From: Candidatus Sediminicultor quintus
GTDB taxonomy: Bacteria > Atribacterota > Phoenicimicrobiia > Phoenicimicrobiales > Phoenicimicrobiaceae
Direction: 5' to 3'
NCBI GenBank assembly: GCA_001773955.1
Contig: MEYH01000092.1
Span: 6,355-39,404 of the forward strand
Length of the DNA: 33,050 nt
Under the pieces are notes generated by a model. That model had not been told where the DNA came from. It did no database searches and saw nothing but the letters and a program-made list of their open reading frames with translations. The position numbers and the translations under genes were made by a program. Below are positions 1 to 9,104 of this stretch, in pieces (the stretch's first letter is position 1; each line of letters starts with the position of its first letter).

Positions 1-513
1 TCCACGGTCAGAGTTCATAATAACTAAAGTATCTAACAGCTCAACATTGGCGAAATATTTGCACCAGATTCCTATAGATACCAGTGCATGTTCAGGATTT
101 TTCGATATGTTAGCCACCCAGATAAAAATACCCTTCTTTCTTTTCTCCAATCTCGACTTGAATATCAATTTACCATCCGGGAGCGTAACCATCTTCGCCA
201 GGCAATTTGAGCGATCAATGAGCAATTTAAGCTGAGCGCTGAAGAGACCAAAATAGGCAGGAGCCCCGATAACCAGAGCATCAGCGTTTACAAGGGCATC
301 ATATATTTTTTCCATCCCATCTTTGTAAAAGCAATAATCAGGGGCGGGAAACCTGTCACAGGCCTGACAGGGCATTATTTCCAGATCATTGAGGTAGATT
401 TTTTCTGTTTCTGCACCGACGGACTGGGCACCTTCCAGAGCTTTGGTTACAAAGGTATCAGTGTTCATCTTTTTCCTGGGACTACTTACAATTCCCACTA
501 CTTTTAGAACCAT
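1..513 (-). CDS. NADPH-dependent FMN reductase / flavodoxin-like iron-sulfur flavoprotein, C-terminus truncated by the window edge
   Basis: Open frame from ATG at 513 to the left edge (171 codons, no stop): MVLKVVGIVSSPRKKMNTDTFVTKALEGAQSVGAETEKIYLNDLEIMPCQACDRF...; GIVSSPRKxxNT and C-x-x-C motifs of the family. Not in the ORF track because it is open-ended. Confidence 0.8.
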   Translation of the reverse strand, partial: MVLKVVGIVSSPRKKMNTDTFVTKALEGAQSVGAETEKIYLNDLEIMPCQACDRFPAPDYCFYKDGMEKIYDALVNADALVIGAPAYFGLFSAQLKLLIDRSNCLAKMVTLPDGKLIFKSRLEKRKKGIFIWVANISKNPEHALVSIGIWCKYFANVELLDTLVIMNSDRG

Positions 514-537
514 AGTCTCCTTCGCTCCTTAATTTCC

Positions 538-1776
538 TTATTCTTCCCATTTTTTCAATAGTATGCTGGCATTTTGCCCGCCAAATCCAAATGAATTGGA
601 AATAGTATATTGTAAACTTTGATTCCTTCCTTGAAGTGGGACATAATCCAGATCACATTCCGGATCTTGCTCTAACAGCCCTATGGTAGGAGGAATAAAA
701 CTTTCCTGCATGGCTTTAATACAGACAATGGCTTCTGCTGCCCCCGAAGCGCCAAGCATATGCCCGGTCATTGATTTGGTAGAACTTATCGGAATACCGT
801 ATGCCTTTTCGCCAAATACCGTTTTTATTGCTTCGGTTTCACTTTTATCATTATAAGGAGTGCTGGTTCCATGGGCATTGATGTAAGATATCTGTTCTTC
901 ATTAATACCTGAATCATTAATAGCCATTTTCATTGCTCTTGCCCCGCCATTTCCACCAGGTGCAGGAGTAGTAATGTGGTAAGCATCACAGGTAGTCCCA
1001 TATCCCACTACCTCAGCATAAATATTTGCCCCTCTTTTTTGAGCATGCTTTAATGTTTCTAAAATCATTATACCGGCTCCTTCTCCCATTACAAACCCCG
1101 TTCTTCGGATATCAAAGGGAATGGAAGCTTGTTCCGCTTTATTGTGAGTGCACAAAGCTCCCATCGAGGTAAATCCGGCTAATGCCAGTGGAGTCATTGC
1201 TGCCTCGGAACCGCCGGCAACAATTAAATCCGCTTGATTCTGCTGTAAAATGCGATAAGCATTTCCAATGGACGATGTACCGGAAGCACAGGCAGTTATT
1301 ACTGTATCACATATCCCCTTTATTCCAAATTTAATAGCAATATTTGCTGCAGCAATATTGCAAAGAGCCATAGGGATAAAAAAAGGAGATACGCGTCCCG
1401 GCCCTTTTTCGATAATTTTTCGATTTTCTTTTTCAATAGTAATAAAACCCCCTATGCCGGTGCCTAAAATAACTCCCCAATTTTCTCGGGAATCGCTCTC
1501 ATTGCTTAATCCTGCATCCTCCACTGCCTCATTTGCAGCTACCAGGCCTATCTGGGTGAATTTATCCATCCTTTTTAATTCCTTAGAATCCAGAACATCA
1601 GTAGGATTGAAATTTTTGATTTCTGCAGCTATTTTCACCTTAAATTCGGAGGTATCAAATGCTTTAATAAAATCAATTCCACATTTACCTTTTTTTATAT
1701 TTTTCCAGAAAGTTTTAACATTATTACCTATGGGGGTAATTGCCCCCATTCCGGTTATAACAACTCTATTTTTCAA
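538..1776 (-). CDS. fabF: beta-ketoacyl-ACP synthase II
   Basis: 412 aa; MKNRVVITGMGAITPIGN, active-site TACASGTSS, NAHGTSTPYND and KSMTGHMLGASG motifs. Confidence 0.95.
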   Translation of the reverse strand: MKNRVVITGMGAITPIGNNVKTFWKNIKKGKCGIDFIKAFDTSEFKVKIAAEIKNFNPTDVLDSKELKRMDKFTQIGLVAANEAVEDAGLSNESDSRENWGVILGTGIGGFITIEKENRKIIEKGPGRVSPFFIPMALCNIAAANIAIKFGIKGICDTVITACASGTSSIGNAYRILQQNQADLIVAGGSEAAMTPLALAGFTSMGALCTHNKAEQASIPFDIRRTGFVMGEGAGIMILETLKHAQKRGANIYAEVVGYGTTCDAYHITTPAPGGNGGARAMKMAINDSGINEEQISYINAHGTSTPYNDKSETEAIKTVFGEKAYGIPISSTKSMTGHMLGASGAAEAIVCIKAMQESFIPPTIGLLEQDPECDLDYVPLQGRNQSLQYTISNSFGFGGQNASILLKKWEE

Positions 1777-1821
1777 ATTCTTTACCCTCCTTGTATGGTT
1801 AGTCTTCTATTAGTGTTTGAG

Positions 1822-2805
1822 CTACATTGTCCAGTTTGATAAGGCAGCTCCCCAGGTTAGTCCACCGCCAAAGGCAACCATTATCACCCGATTCCCCGGG
1901 CAAAATATTTTTTTCTTATGGGCTTCATCTAAAGCAAGCGGAATACTGGCAGAAGAAGTATTTCCAAAACGGTCTAAATTAATAATAAATCTTTGTCGTT
2001 CAACCTTTAATTCTCGGGCTACATGATCAATAATGCGAATATTAGCTTGATGGGGAATAATATAATCAATATCATCTATCAAAAGATTAGACTTATTTAA
2101 AACCTGAGAAATACTTTTTATCATTATTCTGGTAGCAAATTGAAATACTTCTTTTCCGCACATGGATATATGGTTAGGTTTTCCATTATTATTTTGAACC
2201 TGCAAAAAAGGATTTTTTAAGGGAACTGCCGGAAGAGTGAGAGACTCCTGTAAATCTCCTTGAGAACCAGTATAAGTACAAATAATACCTTCCTGGTTAG
2301 AGCTCTTTAAAACTACTGCCCCGGCTCCATCTCCAAAAAGCACGCATGTATTCCGATCTGACCAATCGGTAACTTTTGATAAAACTTCTGCTCCTATTAC
2401 CAGAATTGTCTTGCTCTGTTTTGATTTAATAAATTGATCGGCTATCTGTAACCCATAAACAAAACCGGTGCAACCTGCTGCTATATCAAAACTGGGAATA
2501 TCCTCTAATCCTAATTCTGCCTGAACAAGATTAGCCGTTGAAGGCATAAAAAAATCGGGAGTTATGGTAGCCAATATTATCATATCGATATCTTTTTTAT
2601 CTATACCAGCATTTTTGATTGCTTCTGTGGCTGCTTTTGCGGCTATTTGATAGGTCCTTTCTCCGATGGAGATTCTTCTTTCTTTTATACCTGTTCGGGA
2701 GGTAATCCACTCATCGTTAGTCTCTACCATTTTTGAAAGCTCGTCATTTTTTACAATTCTTGCGGGGACATAAGCACCGGTACCAATTATTTTTGAATAA
2801 ACCAT
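1822..2805 (-). CDS. fabH: beta-ketoacyl-ACP synthase III
   Basis: 327 aa; AAGCTGFVYGLQ active-site Cys, IIPHQANIRI, FGNTSSASIPLAL. Confidence 0.95.
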   Translation of the reverse strand: MVYSKIIGTGAYVPARIVKNDELSKMVETNDEWITSRTGIKERRISIGERTYQIAAKAATEAIKNAGIDKKDIDMIILATITPDFFMPSTANLVQAELGLEDIPSFDIAAGCTGFVYGLQIADQFIKSKQSKTILVIGAEVLSKVTDWSDRNTCVLFGDGAGAVVLKSSNQEGIICTYTGSQGDLQESLTLPAVPLKNPFLQVQNNNGKPNHISMCGKEVFQFATRIMIKSISQVLNKSNLLIDDIDYIIPHQANIRIIDHVARELKVERQRFIINLDRFGNTSSASIPLALDEAHKKKIFCPGNRVIMVAFGGGLTWGAALSNWTM

Positions 2806-2910
2806 ATTACCTTCCTTAAATAATTCTTTACCTGCAAAACTGAAGTTTCTAATACTTAATAAATAGCTACTATATTTATTAACTGCTATTATGAGTTATT
2901 ATTAAAAGCA

Positions 2911-2939
2911 AGTATACATAATAATCCATTTCTTGTCAA
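2911..2939 (-). promoter_or_regulatory. sigma70-type promoter upstream of fabH (TTGACA-17-TATACT)
   Basis: Minus strand TTGACA (2934-2939), 17-nt spacer, TATACT (2911-2916). The arrangement is repeated upstream of fabK. Confidence 0.8.
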
Positions 2940-3009
2940 TGTTTTTAGAAATATTTTTGGGGTAAATAGAATGGTATGGAGTGAAATAATTTGCACTATA
3001 TAAAAATAA

Positions 3010-3033
3010 AAGATACCAGAAAAAAGATATCTT
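3010..3033 (-). terminator. weak candidate terminator hairpin after the NMO-like gene
   Basis: Minus strand AAGATA-(12 nt)-TATCTT followed by TTATTTTTATA; the stem is only 6 bp and AU-rich. Confidence 0.25.
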
Positions 3034-3049
3034 CTTAAGCAGGAATTTA

Positions 3050-4156
3050 TCAATAATCATTACCTGAAGCTTTTTCATATTCTTCTGATAAATTTTCTAT
3101 AAGTTGCTTAACTGAAATAATCTTATCCACGCGATAAGCATTGCTTCCTGCAAAAGCAAATCCGTCGTCAAGTTTTCCTTGTTTGGCATTAGATAGGGCA
3201 AGGGCGATACAGTAAGGTGCTTTTTTAAAATCACAAGTCTTTAAACATTTCCAGGGACATTTAAAAGGTTTTCTAACCCCGGATGAAACCTCCTCCAGGA
3301 ATTTGTTCTTTACTGCCCTTCCTGGTAATCCAACAGGACTATCAATAATCATTAAATCATCTTTTTGGCATTTCAGATAAGTCTCTTTAAATTCGATAGA
3401 AGCATCGCATTCATAAGTAGCCACAAACCTGGTAGCCATTTGTACCCCTTGAGCTCCTAACTGAATATATCTGAAAATATCTGCACCGGTATATATACCG
3501 CCTGCGGCAATTATTGGAATTTTCTTATCAAATTCATTTTCGTACGGTTTTATCACGGAAATTACTTCGGGCAATATTTTCTCTAAGGTAAAATCCAGGT
3601 TATCAATCTGCTCTTTTTTGAAACCCAGGTGCCCGCCGGCTAATGGTCCTTCAACAACGACAGCATCAGGTACGTAATGATAATTTTTTTGCCAGTATTG
3701 GAATATAATTTTTGCAGCCCGCGAAGATGATACAATGGGAACAATTTTAGTAATATTTTTTTTTAATTTATCAGGCACCAGCACTTCCAGACCTCTTAAG
3801 GGCAAACCTGCTCCAATAAATATTAAATCTGCCTTTTCCTCTACTGCAACCTTGACCATAGCATAAAAATCCGAAAGAGCAGCCATTATATTTACCCCAA
3901 TAATACCCTTGGTCATCTCCTTTGCTTTTCTGATTACTTTACGTAAAGCCCTTTTGTTCGCTTCAGTAAAATTTTTACCAAAGTCAGGTTCGAGCATGCC
4001 TATCCCGGCAGTCCCGATAACTCCGATACCCCCTGCATTTGCCACAGCAGACGCTAAACCTGATAAAGAGATTCCCACAGCCATTCCGCCTTGAATAATG
4101 GGAATCTTTGCCTCTAAGTTACCTATTCTTAATTTGGGAATTTTTATGAAATTCAT
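3050..4156 (-). CDS. nitronate monooxygenase / FabK-like flavin oxidoreductase with a Cys-rich C-terminal segment
   Basis: 368 aa; IIQGGMAVGISLSGLASAVANAGGIGVIGTAG, VVEGPLAGGHLG, IIAAGGIYTGADI; C-terminal CPWKCLKTCDFKKAPYC. Confidence 0.88.
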   Translation of the reverse strand: MNFIKIPKLRIGNLEAKIPIIQGGMAVGISLSGLASAVANAGGIGVIGTAGIGMLEPDFGKNFTEANKRALRKVIRKAKEMTKGIIGVNIMAALSDFYAMVKVAVEEKADLIFIGAGLPLRGLEVLVPDKLKKNITKIVPIVSSSRAAKIIFQYWQKNYHYVPDAVVVEGPLAGGHLGFKKEQIDNLDFTLEKILPEVISVIKPYENEFDKKIPIIAAGGIYTGADIFRYIQLGAQGVQMATRFVATYECDASIEFKETYLKCQKDDLMIIDSPVGLPGRAVKNKFLEEVSSGVRKPFKCPWKCLKTCDFKKAPYCIALALSNAKQGKLDDGFAFAGSNAYRVDKIISVKQLIENLSEEYEKASGNDY

Positions 4157-4246
4157 CTGTCTAACTCCTTTGCAGATAATGATTTAATAAAATCAATATC
4201 GCATTCCTCACCTATAACGTTCTCCTGAATATCGATAAAATATATA

Positions 4247-5188
4247 CTAAATTAATTTACTTTTTTCTTCAATTATTTTCTTCGCTTCTGAAAAAATTTC
4301 TTCAATTATTTCTTTACAGGTTTGCTCTTTTTTCACCAGACCGGCTGACTGCCCGGCCATTATCGAACCATAATCCATATCTCCTTCTCGGGCAGATCGA
4401 TAAAGCGAACCTTTTCCCAATTCTTCATATTCTTCCAAAGAGGCGTTTCTTTTTTCCAGCGCCTGGAAATCCCTGGCCAGCCTATTTTTTATTATCCGAA
4501 CCGGGTGGCCGGTTGACCTTCCGGTAACTATGGTGCTGGTATCTTTGGCATCAAGTATCTTTTGCTTATAATTTTTATGAACATTACATTCATAAGCCAC
4601 CAGAAATCTCGTACCTATTTGAACCCCCGAAGCTCCCAACATCCAGGCAGCTGCCAGACCGCGGCCATCGGCAATTCCCCCGGCAGCCAGAACCGGAATA
4701 TTTATTGCATCTGCTACCTGGGGAATAAGGGTCATGGTGGTTAATTCTCCCACATGCCCTCCGGCTTCACCGCCTTCTGCAATCACTGCATCTGCCCCAG
4801 CTCTTTCCATTCGCATGGCCAGGGCAACCGAAGGAATTACCGGAAATACCAAAATATTATTTTCTTTCCACATTTCTACATATTTACCGGGGTTTCCTGC
4901 TCCGGTAATTACTACTTTTACTCCTTCATCAACAGCTATGCGGGCAATTTCATCAGCATTGGGATTTAAGAGCATAATATTAAGTCCGAAGGGTTTTTCA
5001 GTTAGCTTTCTTGTTTTTCGAATCTCTTCTCTAATCCATTCACCCGGAGCATAACCGGCTGCAATAACTCCAAGAGCACCAGCATTGGATACTGCCGAAG
5101 CAAGTTCGGCATCAGCTATCCAGGCCATCCCTCCCTGAATAAGCGGGTATTGTATTCCTAAAAGCTTACATATAATAGATTTAAACAC
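4247..5188 (-). CDS. fabK: enoyl-ACP reductase II (FabK-type)
   Basis: 313 aa; LLGIQYPLIQGGMAWIADAELASAVSNAGALGVIAAG, EGGEAGGHVGELTTM, VLAAGGIADGRG; located with fabH/fabF. Confidence 0.88.
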   Translation of the reverse strand: MFKSIICKLLGIQYPLIQGGMAWIADAELASAVSNAGALGVIAAGYAPGEWIREEIRKTRKLTEKPFGLNIMLLNPNADEIARIAVDEGVKVVITGAGNPGKYVEMWKENNILVFPVIPSVALAMRMERAGADAVIAEGGEAGGHVGELTTMTLIPQVADAINIPVLAAGGIADGRGLAAAWMLGASGVQIGTRFLVAYECNVHKNYKQKILDAKDTSTIVTGRSTGHPVRIIKNRLARDFQALEKRNASLEEYEELGKGSLYRSAREGDMDYGSIMAGQSAGLVKKEQTCKEIIEEIFSEAKKIIEEKSKLI

Positions 5189-5273
5189 TAATGCATCTCC
5201 TTATAAAGTTTCTCACGTTCTATCAATAGCTCATTTATTTATTAACTACTATTATGACCTATTATTAAAGGTA

Positions 5274-5302
5274 AGCATACATAAAAATTCATTTTTTGTC
5301 AA
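5274..5302 (-). promoter_or_regulatory. sigma70-type promoter upstream of fabK (TTGACA-17-TATGCT)
   Basis: Minus strand TTGACA (5297-5302), 17-nt spacer, TATGCT (5274-5279); about 86% by-eye identity to the fabH promoter block over about 77 nt. Confidence 0.78.
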
Positions 5303-5360
5303 TATTTTTAGAGAGACATGTTTTTAGAGAGAAAAAGTAGACTGTCTCCTTTTTCATCTA

Positions 5361-7016
5361 TTATGCACTTAAGAATATTTTAAGATCGTTTTCTACATCG
5401 GTTATTCCGGCGATGCCGAATTTCTCTACCAGAACTTTGACCACATTGGGGGATAAAAATGCCGGTAAGGTTGGACCTAAATGAATATTCTTTATTCCCA
5501 GATAGAGCAAAGCTAATAAGACTATTACCGCTTTTTGCTCATACCAGGCTATATTGTAGGAGATAGGAAGTTTGTTTATATCATCTAAACCGAATACTTC
5601 TTTTAATTTTAGAGCAATCACTGCCAGAGAATAGGAATCATTACACTGACCAGCATCTAAGACTCTGGGGATACCCCCTATATCGCCTAATTCAAGTTTA
5701 TTATATCTGTATTTAGCACATCCGGCGGTTAATATGATGGTATCTTTGGGTAAAGCCCGGGCAAATTCTGTATAATATTCACGATTTTTCATTCTGCCGT
5801 CACAACCGGCCATAACAAAGAATCTCTTTATAACCCCGGATTTTACGGCTTCGACTACCTTATCGGCCAGTCCGATTACCGTATGGTGAGCAAATCCTCC
5901 GATAATCTCTCCCTTTTCTATCTCTACCGGCGGTTTGCATTTTTTGGCATGAGCTATAATTTTGGAGAAATCTTTTTCTTTCCCTTCTTCTGCTTCCGGA
6001 ATATGTTTTACTCCGGGAAATCCCACAGTACCGCTGGTGTAAACCCTGTCTTTATAAGAATCTTTAGGAGGAACAATACAGTTAGTGGTAAAGAGAACCG
6101 GTCCATTAAAGCTCTCAATCTCTTCTTTCTGTTTCCACCAGGAGTTCCCATAGTTACCTACAAAATGGGAATACTTTTTAAAGGCCGGATAATAGTTGGC
6201 AGGAAGCATCTCACCATGAGTGTACACATCTACTCCGCTCCCCTCAGTCTGTTTCAAGAGTTCTTCCATGTCCTTTAAGTCATGGCCGCTGATTAGAATT
6301 GCCGGATTCTTTCTAACTCCGATATTTACTTTGGTTATCTCCGGATTGCCATAGCTGGAAGTGTTAGCTTTGTCCAGTAAGGCCATAGCCTCTACTCCAA
6401 ATTTACCACACTCTAAGACCAAACTAACCAAATCATCCGCAGAGAGGCTATCATCGGTGATAGCGGTGAAAGCTTTTTCGATGAATTCAATGATCTTTTC
6501 ATTTTCATAACCCAGATTCTGGGCATGAACAGTATATGCTGCTATCCCCTTTACGCCATAAGTGATAAGCTCTCTCAGAGACCTGACATCCTCATTTTTA
6601 GTACTTAAAACTCCTGCTTCTCTGGCTTTCTCTTCAAATTCTTCTTCGGTATCAGTTTGCCAGATTGCTGCCTCGGGAACTTTATCTCCGACAGTTCCTC
6701 CGGCTTTTTCCAACATCTCTTTCGCTTCATCTTTTAATTTTAACCCTTTTCTAATCCAGACCTCAAAATCGCTTCGGTCAAAATTTACATTGGTAATAGT
6801 AGAAAACAGACTGTCTAAGAGAAATTTATCTGCTTCCTCGGAAGTTGCTCCCAGTTTCCTGAGTTTTGAACTGTAAAATGATATTCCTTTTAGCAGATAG
6901 ATTAATAAATCTTGCAATCGGGCTACATCATCTGTCTTTCCGCAAACACCTCGAGCAGTACACCCGCTCCCTGCTAATGTCTCCTGGCATTGGTAACAAA
7001 ACATTTTATCGGTCAT
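5361..7016 (-). CDS. hcp: hydroxylamine reductase / hybrid cluster protein
   Basis: 551 aa; N-terminal [23 protein letters not shown] (CX2CX8CX5C) and C-terminal hybrid-cluster motifs [34 protein letters not shown]. Confidence 0.95.
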   Translation of the reverse strand: MTDKMFCYQCQETLAGSGCTARGVCGKTDDVARLQDLLIYLLKGISFYSSKLRKLGATSEEADKFLLDSLFSTITNVNFDRSDFEVWIRKGLKLKDEAKEMLEKAGGTVGDKVPEAAIWQTDTEEEFEEKAREAGVLSTKNEDVRSLRELITYGVKGIAAYTVHAQNLGYENEKIIEFIEKAFTAITDDSLSADDLVSLVLECGKFGVEAMALLDKANTSSYGNPEITKVNIGVRKNPAILISGHDLKDMEELLKQTEGSGVDVYTHGEMLPANYYPAFKKYSHFVGNYGNSWWKQKEEIESFNGPVLFTTNCIVPPKDSYKDRVYTSGTVGFPGVKHIPEAEEGKEKDFSKIIAHAKKCKPPVEIEKGEIIGGFAHHTVIGLADKVVEAVKSGVIKRFFVMAGCDGRMKNREYYTEFARALPKDTIILTAGCAKYRYNKLELGDIGGIPRVLDAGQCNDSYSLAVIALKLKEVFGLDDINKLPISYNIAWYEQKAVIVLLALLYLGIKNIHLGPTLPAFLSPNVVKVLVEKFGIAGITDVENDLKIFLSA

Positions 7017-7057
7017 ATTAAGATCCTCCTTTAATTTTTATGATTATAGACCACTTT

Positions 7058-8167
7058 TTAAAAAGAATAGGTTAAGCCGATACCAATCATTCCTTTGGGC
7101 TTCTGTTGAGCTCCTTCAGAAACATTTGGAGCAAAGAGAGTGTCTTCTTTACCAAAATAAATTGCGGTACTAAGATTAAAGCTTAGATTATTGCTTAATT
7201 GATTACGATACCCGGGCATAACAATGATGCTCCCGTCATTCAAGCTGGAAATTACCATTAAATTAATTTGAGAAAATTCATCGATTTCATAATTTGCCAT
7301 ACCCAAAATTAACCCAACATTTTCCTTTAAATTATTGGTGAGATTTCCGGTAAAAAAGGGGCCCAAAATAGAGGACAGGTTATCTTTTTTCATAGATAAA
7401 TATTCTAACTGAAAATATATCTTATTCCCCGCTTCAAAGAAATAACTATAATCCCCCCCGATTAGATAGGCTAAATCACCGTCACCATTATCTTTAAAAT
7501 AATATCCCAGGGCTCCATATACTCCCAATGGCCCCAGATCTCCTTTTGCAGTAAAACCTATTCTCTGATTGGCCGGGATAATGGTCCCCATAGAATCTAT
7601 TTCTGGTTCCCGAACATAATTCAGGGTCAAATCATATCCCTCTAACATCGTCCGTCCTCTTATCCCCCACTTCATATTTCTAAAACCATTGGGAAACGCA
7701 GCAATTGCGGTAATACTTGAATTCCAATTTATGGGGTAATAGGCTTCTATTGCATTTTGATATTTTGAACCGGTCTCTTCGTCCATTATCACTGACCCTA
7801 AAGTAAAATCAACCGGGTTAAGCATCGAGCCGAAAGACCAGGAGATCGGTTGGCGACCCAGGGTTAGATGTAATTTTTCAAATCTATGTTTAAGATAAAG
7901 TTTTTTGATTAAATAATCAAATCCTCCACTCATAGGATTGTTAAATAAATATATTTCGAATTTAGTCTGGGTATTATTAAGAGTAGGCAAGAATAATTCC
8001 AAATCCAAACTTTCCTGGGGATAAGCGAAAATATTCCCTTGATTATCGATGATACCTATCAGAGAGGCGGCGAGTTCACCACCAATATCAACCTTGGCAG
8101 AAATTGAAATTGACCCTAAGAGGAAAAAGATTATAAATAGAATGGCAATACTAAAATATTTTTTCAT
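7058..8167 (-). CDS. putative outer-membrane beta-barrel protein (DUF1302/porin-like)
   Basis: Signal peptide MKKYFSIAILFIIFFLLGSISISAK; alternating-residue strands; LTLGRQPISWSFGSMLNPVDF; ends GIGLTYSF with terminal Phe. The ORF track starts at 8200 (TTG); ATG at 8167 fits the signal peptide better. Confidence 0.7.
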   Translation of the reverse strand: MKKYFSIAILFIIFFLLGSISISAKVDIGGELAASLIGIIDNQGNIFAYPQESLDLELFLPTLNNTQTKFEIYLFNNPMSGGFDYLIKKLYLKHRFEKLHLTLGRQPISWSFGSMLNPVDFTLGSVIMDEETGSKYQNAIEAYYPINWNSSITAIAAFPNGFRNMKWGIRGRTMLEGYDLTLNYVREPEIDSMGTIIPANQRIGFTAKGDLGPLGVYGALGYYFKDNGDGDLAYLIGGDYSYFFEAGNKIYFQLEYLSMKKDNLSSILGPFFTGNLTNNLKENVGLILGMANYEIDEFSQINLMVISSLNDGSIIVMPGYRNQLSNNLSFNLSTAIYFGKEDTLFAPNVSEGAQQKPKGMIGIGLTYSF

Positions 8168-8218
8168 GATTAATTTGATTCCCTTAATTTTAAAATTCAA
8201 AACTATTTTGTGTGTTTT

Positions 8219-8974
8219 TTATCTTAAATTCTGCAAAGTAAATGTCCCTTCGGGAATTTCCGGGTTAAAATCTATCTGAACAATTTTGAATCCGGTGTAA
8301 GTATCTTTCCTTAGTTTGTTCTCCATAACCGAATCAACAGGAATCCATCGACCTTCAATCTCCTGCGCTTCATTTAGTTTGGTTTCTTTTAATAATTTTC
8401 CACTTTGAGCATATAATTCTTCCTGCAGACCGATAAATCTTTCCTTGTCTACCCAGCTTACCCGGCGATAATAGGAGACTTTAACGCCTTCTCTGGCTAC
8501 ACCTTCCAATACATAACAAGGATGGCCATCAATTTCTTCTTCACCGATAATTTTAAAATCGTATAGATCGGTTAATTTATCTGATTCCATTATATCTTGA
8601 TAGGAAAAATCACTCCCCATCATCCCCTGATTGAGCATATGACCAGATATTTTAATGATTTCTTCTGCATCAGGGAAGAACATCCATAAATCATTCTCCC
8701 TTTTAAGAAATTTTGTTCCCCTATCTTGCGGATTGGTAAACTCTATAAGAGCATTTCTTTTATCGCTCAAAATAAGCATAGTTTTAGTTATTTTACGACC
8801 TCCACTTACAATTATCATTTCTGCCTCTGCTTTAATTGAGATAATGTATTCATTATCATCTCTCTTATTAATAATTTCTTCGGCGGTCATTTCTAAAGCA
8901 GGTGCTATAATTATACTTGAAAATAAAATCGACATGATTATTCCTATCAGTAAAAACCCTTTAACTTTTCGCAT
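8219..8974 (-). CDS. LolA-like outer-membrane lipoprotein-sorting family protein
   Basis: Signal peptide MRKVKGFLLIGIIMSILFSSIIIAPALE; MILSDKRNALIEFTNPQDRGTKFLKRENDLWMFFPDAEEIIKISGHMLNQGMMGSDFSYQDI is typical of the family. ATG 8974 is preceded by GGAGAA. Confidence 0.85.
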   Translation of the reverse strand: MRKVKGFLLIGIIMSILFSSIIIAPALEMTAEEIINKRDDNEYIISIKAEAEMIIVSGGRKITKTMLILSDKRNALIEFTNPQDRGTKFLKRENDLWMFFPDAEEIIKISGHMLNQGMMGSDFSYQDIMESDKLTDLYDFKIIGEEEIDGHPCYVLEGVAREGVKVSYYRRVSWVDKERFIGLQEELYAQSGKLLKETKLNEAQEIEGRWIPVDSVMENKLRKDTYTGFKIVQIDFNPEIPEGTFTLQNLR

Positions 8975-9012
8975 TATTAATTCTCCTTTCAATTTTTCAC
9001 CCCCACCTTAAT

Positions 9013-9033
9013 CCTCCCCCCTCAAGGGGGAGG
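9013..9033. repeat. GC-rich palindrome CCTCCCCC-CTCAA-GGGGGAGG
   Basis: Perfect 8-bp inverted repeat with a 5-nt loop in the spacer between permease and LolA-like gene. Confidence 0.75.
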
Positions 9034-9104
9034 AAAGAAGGTCTGCCCCTCCTACTAACGACTATTCACTATTCACTAACGACCATTTTCCTGCACGCTA
9101 TACG

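Noticed and set aside
47-235. 62-aa plus-strand ORF at the left edge
   Set aside because: Antisense to the flavoprotein gene, which is the better-supported reading of 1-513.
1268-1813. 181-aa plus-strand ORF
   Set aside because: Antisense to fabF; low-complexity translation with no domain. The same reasoning applies to the other plus-strand ORFs (e.g. 3909-4094, 4734-5054, 6562-6876, 10670-11149, 24274-24621, 25967-26308), which lie opposite well-supported genes.
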